A stretch of DNA of 64,000 bases from JABSOG01 sp041583135 (GTDB lineage: Bacteria > Pseudomonadota > Gammaproteobacteria > Enterobacterales > Alteromonadaceae), in assembly GCA_041583135.1 (NCBI GenBank), contig JBFHGJ010000008.1:42010-106009 (forward strand). The letters are read 5' to 3'. Positions 30,201-38,000 of this stretch are shown in pieces. The notes under the pieces are model-generated. The model did no database searches. It saw nothing but the letters and a program-made list of their open reading frames with translations, and was not told where the DNA came from. The translations under genes were made by a program, and so were the position numbers. Within the stretch, counting starts at the first letter, position 1, and every line of letters starts with the position of its first letter.

Positions 30201-31199
30201 ATGACGTGACAGCAACAAAGACAAAGCGCCATGGAGCAACATAAACGGCGTCAACTGATGGGTTTTGGCCAGCGCCAGCAATTGCTTGGCAGTGTCGCCA
30301 GCTAGCTCCCCTGTGTGGTTGGCACCTTGATGTTGTTTGGTTGCAGGACGAGGATAATCAAGGGGCAAGCTGTGTACCGCCGGTAACTCGTCGAGTTGCT
30401 TTTCCCAGTATTTCAGCTGACCTTCAAGCACCTCGCCCTCAAGGTATTGGCGCTGCCAATGGGCATAGTCGGCATACTGAATGGACAAAGGCGGCAAAGG
30501 ATTGTCCTGGTTTTGACTAAAGGCGTGGTAGAGCGTAAAGAATTCTTTGGTTAGCACTTCCATCGACCAACCGTCAGAGGCAATGTGATGCATATTGAAG
30601 ATCATCACGCCGCTATCGTCAGTCTTTTGCAAATAGCTGACTCTGAGCATCAAGTCGTTGGCCAGATCAAACGATTGATTGATGTCTGCCTCAACCAAGG
30701 CTTTCACTTCATTGTTTAACGCATCGCCTTTAAGGCCACGCAGATCTTTACAGGCTATCGCAAAAGACACATCCGCCATCGGGCGGATGTGTTGTTCGGT
30801 TTGTCCGTCTTTAACAAAATAAACACTCCGCAGCACCTCATGACGGAGCAATATGGTGTTGAACACTTTGGCAACCAACGACAGATCCAAGCGGCCACTG
30901 ACTTCAAATGCCATCGGCATATTGTATTCAGGGGAGCCGCCTTGCAAATTGTCGATAAACCACAAGCGCTGCTGAGCAAAAGATAGGACCAGTTCGTCAC
31001 TATCGGCTTTTTGGATGCTTTGTTGCTGGTTGTGCCTACCTTCTAAGTAATCGATAATGTCCTGTTTGGCATTAACGATTTCGGTTTTATCTGCGGCGGT
31101 AAGACTGGCGACATCACCAAAAAATTTAAGCTTGCCGGCATCGTGTTTGATGTTGATGCCTTTTTCGGCAAGCTTCAATAATATACTTCTACCTATCAA
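21261..31199 (-). CDS. NRPS, three modules: dock-(C-A-T)x3 (modules 6-8)
   Basis: A 3312-residue synthetase starting with a TubC-like docking domain (residues 1-55). Module 6: C (SFAQQRLWF near 73, HHIASDGWS at 204), A (YTSGSTG near 692), T near 1090. Module 7: C (HH at 1288), A near 1780, T near 2177. Module 8: C (HH at 2374), A near 2866, T near 3245. Modules 6 and 7 both give DVWHFSLIDK, the classic serine code. Module 8 gives DAWMIGAICK, identical to module 10. There is no TE or epimerization domain. The C-terminal tail ends DLEEVEF, a likely docking peptide for the next synthetase. The start is a TTG, supported by AGGA at 31209-31212 (9 nt spacing) and by the docking domain beginning right there. 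Confidence 0.96.
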   Translation of the reverse strand: MIGRSILLKLAEKGINIKHDAGKLKFFGDVASLTAADKTEIVNAKQDIIDYLEGRHNQQQSIQKADSDELVLSFAQQRLWFIDNLQGGSPEYNMPMAFEVSGRLDLSLVAKVFNTILLRHEVLRSVYFVKDGQTEQHIRPMADVSFAIACKDLRGLKGDALNNEVKALVEADINQSFDLANDLMLRVSYLQKTDDSGVMIFNMHHIASDGWSMEVLTKEFFTLYHAFSQNQDNPLPPLSIQYADYAHWQRQYLEGEVLEGQLKYWEKQLDELPAVHSLPLDYPRPATKQHQGANHTGELAGDTAKQLLALAKTHQLTPFMLLHGALSLLLSRHANSNDIVIGTPVANRLQAELKPLIGFFVNTLVLRVDTAKATLAEYFAHVRQVHLDAQSNQDVPFEQLVERLKAPRSTNHSPLFQIMLTTNSDFGMAEQGNVFSLPDVEIKPFQSDLIQAKFDLNIALSLSDKGVGLHWNYDTSLFSRAHIEQLNQHLCRLLQALATAHAEQAPHALELLSQDEIEHLAFGLNDTQADYPKQSCIHQLFERQAEQNPEHIAVTFEGEQLSYGELNQKANQLARYLRGNHQVKPDTLVGICLERSVEMVIAIVAILKAGGAYVPLDPSYPKERLNYMLEDGAMDVVLSQSHLAKVLTGFNGTILALDGLAKGQCQWCAQCETHNLTGAETGLNERHLAYVIYTSGSTGQPKGVMVEHQALMNRIHWMNHHYGMTSQDKVLQKTPYSFDVSVWEFVWTLAYGAELVVAKPEGHKDPEYLCQLITAQRITKLHFVPSMLGIILDSDSFKACTSLEQVFCSGEALQPSHVQQFRASLPNTQLHNLYGPTEAAIDVSYWDCSGDVSKGVPIGKPIDNIQLLILDAHLNMVPEGAVGELHIGGDGLARGYLNRDELTAERFIANPFFDSARANSSPRLYKTGDLARLRHDGEIEYQGRTDHQVKIRGLRIELGEVETQLSQLSAVDSALVMAKEVIGSLQLVAYVKASAAASGQAHSDLVAALKAELGAILPDHMVPNIIMVVDSWPLTPNGKVDRKALPIPDGAALQGKYVAPQSEAELTLADIWAGLLNMDAADISATANFFDLGGHSLLSIRLVSEIRLRCQVEIAVQSIFDNPTLQGLALVIAQGTEAVVRPPLYAVDQKSDKVVVSFAQQRLWFIDKAQGGSLEYNMPVTFEVKGQLDMALVARVFDTILTRHEVLRTVYLEQDGQTLQHIRSMDDIDFEVTQIDLSNLSGEALESEVMALAAKDVAAPFDLANDVMLRVSYVKRTEQSGLMIFNMHHIASDGWSVQLLIKEFFTLCEAYYQGKANPLPPLSLRYSDYAYWQRDYLEGEVLEGQLAYWEKQLDDLPAMHSLVLDYPRPAVKKHQGMTITSELSDKISQPLLAMAKAHKLTPFMLLHGALSLLLSKHSNSHDIVVGTPVANRMQAELEPLIGFFVNTIVLRVDTEQSTLAEYWRHIRQVHLDAQSNQDVPFEQLVERLKVPRSTAYSPLFQIMLMTNTDYGVNRRGSLESFRVSEAEFSYRQAEQMQAKFDLDVDLSISEEGLGLRWTFDPHLFIESHISVLNDHMCRLLSVLAQVNDSELALSQLNVLADSEVERLAFALNATAQDYDKSLCIHQLIAQQAAQHPEHPAVHFEGRQLSYGELNHKANQLARYLKDNHQVGPDTLVGLCLERSLEMVIAIVATLKAGGAYVPLDPSYPQERLSYMLEDAAMDVVLSQHHLQPLLSNFKWAQLMLDGFATGHEHPCSELSGEDLDHTEVGVTSAHLAYVIYTSGSTGQPKGVMVEHQALFNRIHWMHNKYGMSSGDKVLQKTPFSFDVSVWEFVWTLAYGGQLVVAKPEGHKDPDYLCRLISEQQITKLHFVPSMLGIILENARFAQCHSIAQVFCSGEALQSGHVQDFNKQLPNAQLHNLYGPTEAAIDVSFWDCSGDVSKGVPIGRPIDNIQLMILDSHLNLVPEGAVGELHIGGDGLARGYLNRDELTAERFIANPFYDGNRANSSKRLYKTGDLARLRSDGEIEYQGRTDHQVKIRGLRIELGEIETQLSQLAVVDSALVMAQDVVGSLQLVAYVKPAQALQTDERADYVKGLKASLGKHLPDYMVPDILMVVDNWPLTPNGKVDRKALPAPEGLALQCEYVAPSSETEKTLVEIWSSLFAMAPESISATASFFELGGHSLMCVRMVSEVRARCEVEISVQSIFDNPILQALAVVIDQGSAARLRPPIHAHERHSDTIEVSFAQQRLWFIDNLQGGAPEYNMPMIFAVKGELDLTLVSNVFNSILARHEVLRTVYLEKDGQTLQRIRALEDIDFALKLTDLTHLRGAAKDAQVKTLVEADLMRPFDLANDVMLRVNYLKTDADAGVMIFNMHHIASDGWSMEVLIKEFFALYSAYSKGLPNPLPTMAVQYGDYALWQRDYLAGEVLEGQLDYWAKQLDEAPVVHSLPLDKPRPAMKQHQGAVLSAQLPGATAQTLLNIARNHKLTPFMLLHGALAILLGRHANSKDIVIGTPVANRLQPELEPLIGFFVNTLVLRVNTAHQSLAEFLAHVRAVHLGAQSHQDVPFEQLVERLKVPRSTAHSPLFQIMLTTNTDYGLNDDTAAGGYALPGLDIKPYHSDVVQAKFDLTIDMSISEQGIGLSWTYDVSLFDGEHIQQLNDHLCRLLDALAKTQGQGDSALSDLTMLTQTETDHLRHQLNQTQADYANDLAIHQLFERCAEQTPDSVALAYGEHSLSYRQLNEKANQLAHYLKAQHNIGADTLVGVCAERSIELVVAILAILKSGGAYVPLDPSYPQERIAYMVKDAALDVVLSQTQVQNVLGDYAGHRVSLDGLVDGAQHNACVGFPVHNLSESVTSSQLAYVIYTSGSTGQPKGVMIEHQALVNTICDTKARFDVNEHSAFYQSTSIGFDAASWVIFMSLCSSAQLVLSADNDYQAELSALNCVTHLMMTPSMLAMIEPEGLDTVKCVIVGGEACDRQLADKWQTKVRFFNAYGPTEVAICSSAAQIVKDMPITIGKPNANVQYLVLDSDKRLVPMGVVGELYIGGDGLARGYLNQSALTNERFIDSPFDDGASRLYASGDLVRYLPDGNLAFVGRIDDQVKIRGFRIELGEIENQLAALELVDSAVVNVAEIAASQQLVGYVKSTSTLAKDDVAQYIAAVKTQLSKTLPAYMVPGIILLVEDWPITPNGKIDKKALPAPDSSALFGEYVAPKSETENVLVDIWADLLKLDRDSISTTADFFELGGHSLLIIRLISAIKQALGLTMDVQGLYQIKDIQELAQLCDSLVAKMQLSERLSQHSESDLEEVEF
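25060..25870 (-). repeat. Serine-type A-domain segment, copy in module 7
   Basis: Long stretches of this A-domain core are near-identical at protein level to the cores at 28320-29130 and 32640-33450. Examples are KPEGHKDP, KLHFVPSMLG, VFCSGEALQ, LHNLYGPTEAAIDVS and GRTDHQVKIRGLRIELGE. This fits duplication or gene conversion among serine modules. Confidence 0.7.
28320..29130 (-). repeat. Serine-type A-domain segment, copy in module 6
   Basis: Second copy of the serine A-domain core. It lies in the same polypeptide as the module 7 copy and carries the same ten pocket residues and flanking motifs. Confidence 0.7.
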
Positions 31200-31208
31200 T
31201 TGCTTTAG

Positions 31209-31212
31209 TCCT
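31209..31212 (-). promoter_or_regulatory. Ribosome-binding site deciding a TTG start
   Basis: AGGA (minus strand) lies 9 nt before TTG at 31199-31197. No ATG or GTG in that frame fits better, and the docking domain needs this N-terminus. Confidence 0.6.
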
Positions 31213-31287
31213 ATGCTTTAGGCCGTCTACTGGATTATTTAGGGTAAGGGAAGACAGTAGCGGCCAACGATTGTTCTTTGAATTTGC

Positions 31288-32067
31288 TTACGCTTTTGTT
31301 ACCGAGCCACACAAAAACTCAGGTCTGCCCATGCAAACGGTGGGCGCATTGCTAAGGGCATTAAACGTCAAAATCAATAACCGACGATCAGTCGGTGATA
31401 GATTCGACCCTGAGCAGTGGGCGACTAACGGGTTAAACACCAATAAGTCGCCAGCGCTGCCGGTGGCATATTCCACGCCGTTGTCGGTGATCATTTCAGC
31501 AATGGCGTCACGGTCGATTTTGTAGTTCAAGTCGGCCGACAGGTCATTCTCCCAATCAAGCAGCTTGCTCTCGTCGGTTTCGCCATAGCTGTTGAGCCTT
31601 TTGTGAGAGCCGGGAATAAAGCACAAAGGGCCACTTAATAAATCCGAGTCATCAAGCATCAAAGCGATGTTGATAAGCTTCGGCTCGGCAATGGCGTCTT
31701 TTTCATTCCAATAGACAAAATCTTCATGCCATGGCCAAGATTGGCCACTCATGTTCTGCTTCATGTTGATTTTGAACTGATGCAGATAACAGGCCTCACC
31801 CAGCACTTTTTCCGCCAAGGCGACAATCTGCTCATTGCTGGCGATTTTTTCAAAATAGTCATCATAAAGGTGCGGACCGTGAATGCCTCTAAAGGTCACA
31901 CCGTCTTTTTCTTTGATAATACCCGGACAGTCTCGCTGGGCATAACGGTCAATGTTTTGTTTGAGCTCGTCAATCGCGCTTTGGCTCATAAACTGACGAC
32001 ATATCACATAGCCGTTTTGTTCTAAGTCACCAAGCAAATTTGAATCAAATGCGGTTAAATTTCCCAT
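31288..32067 (-). CDS. Phytanoyl-CoA dioxygenase (PhyH)-family Fe(II)/2-oxoglutarate oxygenase
   Basis: A 259-residue non-haem iron oxygenase of the PhyH/ectoine-hydroxylase type. The metal triad is visible: His114 and Asp116 in WPWHEDFVYW and His217 in NPLVAHCSGSN. Arg228/229 is placed to bind 2-oxoglutarate. The substrate-side segment INIALMLDDSDLLSGPLCFI is typical of PhyH relatives. The gene starts 13 nt inside the 3' end of NRPS modules 4-5 and is followed by NRPS modules 6-8, so it is embedded in the synthetase operon. Hydroxylation of a free or carrier-bound amino acid is the likely role; the exact substrate is unknown. Confidence 0.88.
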   Translation of the reverse strand: MGNLTAFDSNLLGDLEQNGYVICRQFMSQSAIDELKQNIDRYAQRDCPGIIKEKDGVTFRGIHGPHLYDDYFEKIASNEQIVALAEKVLGEACYLHQFKINMKQNMSGQSWPWHEDFVYWNEKDAIAEPKLINIALMLDDSDLLSGPLCFIPGSHKRLNSYGETDESKLLDWENDLSADLNYKIDRDAIAEMITDNGVEYATGSAGDLLVFNPLVAHCSGSNLSPTDRRLLILTFNALSNAPTVCMGRPEFLCGSVTKA

Positions 32068-35000
32068 TGAGATTCCTCTTCTTCTATTTCTGTCATCTTT
32101 TGAATGGCATTTTCTTCTTCAATAAAACAACCCAGTGACGCAATTGTTTGATGTTGGTATAACTTTTCAACGCTGATATTGACTTCAAACGCTTCTTGCA
32201 ATTGGTGCAGCACCTTGATCAGCATGATTGACGATGCGCCAAGATCAAAGAAGTTGGCACTGGTGCTAATTCTGTGTTGCTCAATCTCTAAAAGCTCGGC
32301 CAATATCGCCGCCAATGTTAATTCTATTTCGCTTTTGGGCGCGACATACTCGCCAAGTAAAGCGCTACTCATTGGTGTCGGTAAGGCTTTTCTATCGACT
32401 TTACCGTTTGGTGTCAGTGGCCACAATTCCAATACCATAATGATGCTCGGTATCATGTATTGCGGCAGCGTGTGCGCCAGCGCCTCTTTTACCTGAGCAA
32501 CATAATCGGCGCTATCGGTTTGCGCCACTGCCTCAACGGCTTTAACATAAGCCACCAGCTGCAATGCCCCGGCCACTTCTTGGGCCGTCACTAAAGCAGA
32601 GTCTACCGCTGCCAACTTCGCTAATTGGGTTTCTACCTCACCAAGCTCTATCCTAAGCCCGCGGATCTTCACCTGATGGTCGGTGCGTCCTTGGTATTCG
32701 ATTTCGCCATCACTACGCAGCCGAGCCAAATCACCGGTTTTATAAAGGCGTGGCGAGCTGTTGAGCTTAGCCGGGTCATAAAACGGATTGGCAATAAAGC
32801 GCTCTTTGGTGAGTTCATCACGGTTTAAATAACCCCGCGCCAAACCGTCACCACCGATATGTAACTCACCAACCGCCCCTTCAGGCACCATATTGAGGTG
32901 ACGGTCTAAAATCATCAGCTGAATGTTGTCAATCGGTCTACCGATAGGCACGCCACTGCCGACATCACCGGCGCAATCCCAGAAGCTGACATCGATGGCC
33001 GCTTCTGTCGGCCCATAGAGATTATGCAGTTGAGCGTTGGGTAGCGCCGCTTTGAAGCCTTCGACATGGCTGACCTGTAACGCCTCTCCACTACAAAAAA
33101 CCTGCTTGAGACTGACGCAGTGTTTAAAGCGTTCACACTCTAAAATCAGCCCCAACATCGAAGGCACAAAATGCAACTTGGTGATGCCGTTTTGTTCAAT
33201 CAGCTGACACAAATAATCCGGGTCTTTATGGCCCTCAGGCTTGGCGACGTGCAATTGTACACCATAAGCCAGAGTCCACACAAACTCCCAAACCGACACA
33301 TCAAAGCTAAACGGCGTTTTTTGCAGCACTTTGTCCTGCTCATCCATGCCGTATTTTTTATGCATCCAGTGAATGCGGTTATACAGCGCCTGATGTTCCA
33401 CCATCACCCCTTTGGGTTGACCGGTCGAACCAGAGGTATAGATCACATAAGCCAAGTGATTGGCAGTTAGTCCGGTTTGCTGCGTGGTGGGGTTAGTGCT
33501 GTCACAATGGTCACACCACTGACACTCGCCTACGGCCAAGCCGTCGATGGTCAATACGTTACCTTGATATTCACTTAACTGCTGTTGTAAGTGGCCTTGA
33601 CTGAGCACCACCGCCATGGCGGCATCGCCAAGCATATAGTTAAGCCTATCTTGCGGATAGGTCGGGTCTAAAGGCACATAGGCGCCACCGGCCTTTAAGA
33701 TGGCAAAAATACCGATGACCATTTCAATCGAGCGTTCAAGACACAAGCCCACCAAGGTATCTGGCCCTACCCCATGCTCATCGCGCAAGTAGTGCGCCAA
33801 TCGATTGGCTTGTTGATTGAGCTCGCCGTAGCTTAAGCTTTGACCTTCAAACACCACGGCGGTTTTTGCCGGGTTGCGCTCGGCTTGACGCTCAAACAGC
33901 TGATGAATACAGGCGGTGTTGTCATAACCGGCCTCGGTTTGATTGAGATCGAACACCAGACGGTTTAACTCGGCCGATGATAAGATCTCAATGCCATGGG
34001 CAGACATATCACCTTGGCCCATCGCGTTTGCCAACCCTTCGAGTAAACGGCACAGGTGGTCGTTCAGTTGGGTGATATGGGCGGCGCTGAACAAGCTAGT
34101 GTCGTAGTTCCATCTTAGACTCACGCCTTGAGCGTTGAGACTCATTTCAATCTCAAGGTCAAACTTGCTCTGAATGAGTCCCGAGCGATAGGCGCGGCAC
34201 TGCACCTCACCTAAATCAAAGCCACCAAGGGCATTATCGCCCTCAACACCATAGTCGGTGTCTGTAGTCAGCATTATCTGAAACAGCGGGCTATGGGCCT
34301 GACTGCGCGGCGCTTTTAAGCGCTCAACCAATTGTTCAAACGGCACGTCCTGATGAGACTGCGCGGCCAAATGCACCTGTTTGACATGGGCAAAGTAATC
34401 CCCAAGGCTGGCTTGGTCGGTATCGACGCGCAGCACCAAGGTATTGACGAAAAAGCCGATCAGCGGCTCAAGTTCGCTGTGTAGACGATTGGCCACCGGC
34501 GTGCCAATCACGATGTCATGGCTGTTGGCGTGTCTTGCCAACAACAAAGACAAGGCGCCGTGAAGCAGCATAAACGGCGTGATGTTGTGCTCTTTGGCAA
34601 CCGCCATCAATTGCTCGGCGGTGGTCTTAGGCAATTGGCCTGCGACGATCGCCCCTTGATGCTGTTTCACCAAAGGACGCGGGTAGTCAAGTGGTAGGCT
34701 ATGCAGCGCAGGTAAATCATCGAGCTGCTCGGCCCAGTAGGCAAGCTGACTAGCCATCACGCCACTGTCAAGATAATCACGTTGCCACTGGGCAAAATCG
34801 GCATATTGTACACTCAACGGCGCCAGCGGGTTGGCCTGCCCTTGGCTGTAGGCGCTAAACAGGCTAAAGAACTCTTTACTGAGGACATCCATCGACCAAC
34901 CGTCAGAGGCAATGTGATGCATGTTGAAAATAAGCACGCCCCGCTCAGTTGCGGTTTTGATGTAGCTGACCCGCAACATCAAGTCATTGGCCAAATCAAA

Positions 35001-38000
35001 GCGCCCGGTAACATCTTGCTCGACCAGTTGCTGTACTTGTTTGTCTAATGTCTCGCCCGTGAGATGGCTGAGATCTTCAACATTGACCTCAAAGCCAATC
35101 TCCGCCATCGGGCGAATGCGTTGCAGGGTCTGACCCTGATGTTGCAGATAGACGGTTCTTAAGATCTCATGACGCTCGACGATGGTGTAAAACACCTTGG
35201 TCACCAAGTCAGTATCAAGCTGACCGGTTATCTCAAAGGCCATCGGCATATTGTATTCTGACGAACCACCTTGCAGGCTGTCGATAAACCACAGACGCTG
35301 CTGGGCAAAGGAGACCGGCTGCTGGTCGCTTTGCCTGCTCAGCGCTTGCAGCGGCGGTCGAGTTTGTCCTTTAACGCCCTGCTCTAGCAATTGTGCCATG
35401 TCTTCGAGCACTGGACGTTCAAAAATATTCTGCACTGAGATCTCAACCTCACTGCGCTCGCGGATCTCACTGACCAAGCGGATAGACAACAATGAGTGAC
35501 CACCTAGGTCAAAGAAGTTGGCTTTGGCACTGACCGAATCGCTGGCAATATTCAAAAGACCCGCCCAGATCTCCGCCAGCAATTGTTGTGATGGTGTACT
35601 TGGCGCAACAAATTCACCAGCTAAGTCACTGCCTTCAGCGCTCGGCAACGCCTTTTTGTCGATTTTACCAGAAGGGGTCAATGGCCACTGGGCAATGACC
35701 ATGATGACACTAGGTACCATATATTGTGGCAGGGTTTGTGCCAATGTCGCTTTAACCTCAGCGGCATAATCACCTATCTTGTCCTCGGCAACGGCCGTAA
35801 GCGGTTTGACATAACCGACTAGCTGCGCCAACCCGGCAATATTCTGAGCCATCACCACCGCGCTATCGACACCCTCAAGTTGCCCCAGTTGGGTTTCAAC
35901 CTCGCCCAATTCAATACGGTATCCTCGCACTTTCACCTGGTCGTCAACCCGGCCTAAAAATGCCAAACGGCCGTCGGGCAAATAACGCATCAAATCGCCG
36001 GTGCGGTAGATTTTGCGACTGCCGCCACGGCCCTGTCGATAAAACGGATTGTCGATAAAGCGCTCAGCCGTCATCGCATCGAGATTTAAATAACCTCGGG
36101 CCAAACCGTCGCCACCGATATAAAGCTCACCTGCAGCACCGTAAGGCACCAGGTGTTGCGCCGTATCCAGCAAATAGAATTGGGTGTTGCCGATGGGTCT
36201 ACCGACACTCTCGCTGTCGCTCGCGACACTGCTGGTGACACACGTCTCGGTTGGACCATAGACATTATACAGCGGCATCTCAGGGTTCAACATGTCACGC
36301 AGTTGCGGCAACATGGCCTCACCACCCGACGCCACCCGTTTGAGTGACTGACAGCTTAGGCACTGGGCAATACTCATCAAATGCGATGGTGTACTGTCGA
36401 TATGGGTGACTTGATGCTCGTCAATCAGATCCGTAATGACCTGCGGCTGCAACACGTCGTCGGCCCGCACAATGACCAACGCATTACCACTGAGCAATAA
36501 GGTAAAGATCTGCTCGACGGCAGCGTCAAAAGCGAAGCTGGCAAGCAAAATGCCCACTTCGTTACCTGCCTCGGCCAACTGATAACTGGCTTGTTGTGCC
36601 ACCACCAGATTACACACGCTTCGATGCTCTACCAACACCCCTTTGGGCTTGCCGGTCGAACCTGAGGTGTAGATCACATAAGCCAAAGCCGTAGGGGTTA
36701 AGCCAAAGTCCTCGGCGGCCAAATTGAATTTGGGGTAATGGCTAAAGGCATGAGCATCATCCGTTTGCGCCAGCCCGTCCAACTCAAGTACCATCCCTTG
36801 ATATTGCCCAAGCGCCCCTTTGACGCCGGCTTGACTCAACACCACTTTAAGCTCGGCATCGGCCAACATATAGTTGAGGCGATCTTGAGGGTATTTCGGG
36901 TCGAGGGGCACATAGGCGCCACCGGCTTTTAATATCGCCAGCATCGCAATGACCATTTCCAGCGAACGCTCAACACAAAGCCCCACTAGGGTATCAGGCG
37001 ATACGCCACAGTGTTCTTTGAGATAATGGGCCAGCTGATTGGCCTTGTCATTAAGCTCACTGAAACTGAGCTTGTGGCCGTCAAAAATCAACGCGGTGTG
37101 CTCAGGGTAACGCGCCGCCTGTTGTTCAAACAGCTGATGGATACACTTATCTTTTGGATAAGCCATATCGGTTTCGTTCAAGCCATAAAGCAAATGAGCG
37201 GTTTCATCATCGCTCAGTAGCGTCAGCCCATCGACTGTCGGCGCCTGCTGGTCCATGGTGTTGACCAAACTGTCCAATAGACGACACAGGTGATCGTTAA
37301 GCTGAACAATATGAGCCTGAGTAAACAAGCTCACGTCATAATTCCATTTAAGCCCAAGGCCGTGCTCAGACAGATTCAGTTCGATATCCAAATCGAATTT
37401 CGACTGAATAAGCGGCGCCGGATACAAGCGCAGTTGGGCATCAGATAGGCTAAAGGCGTCAAGGCCGGTATTATCGACCCCATAGTCGCTATTGATAGAC
37501 AACATGATCTGAAACAGTGGCGTATGGGCCGTACTACGGGGGACTTTAACCCGTTCGACCAATTGCTCAAACGGCACATCTTGGTTGGCTTGCGCCTCAA
37601 GATGCACCTGCCTGACATGGGCAAGGTATTCGGCAAGGTCCGCTTTGGCGGTATCGACGCGAAGCACCTGAGTATTGACGAAAAAGCCAATCAGCGGCTG
37701 TAGCGCCGACTGCATACGGTTAGCCACAGGAGTCCCGACGACGATATCATGGCTATTGCTATGTTTTGCGATAAGCAGCGAAAGCGCGCCGTGCAATAAC
37801 ATAAATGGCGTCAGCTGATAACGCTTGGCAAGCGCTAGCAGCCCTTGAGCCGTGGCTTTAGGCAATTCACCGGCCACAATCGCCCCTTGACTTTGCTTGA
37901 GTGCCGGGCGCGGAAAATCTAGCGGCAAACCATGTATTTGCGGCAATTCATCAAGCTGTTTTTGCCAATAATCGAATTGTCTGCTCAAGCCCTCGGCGAA

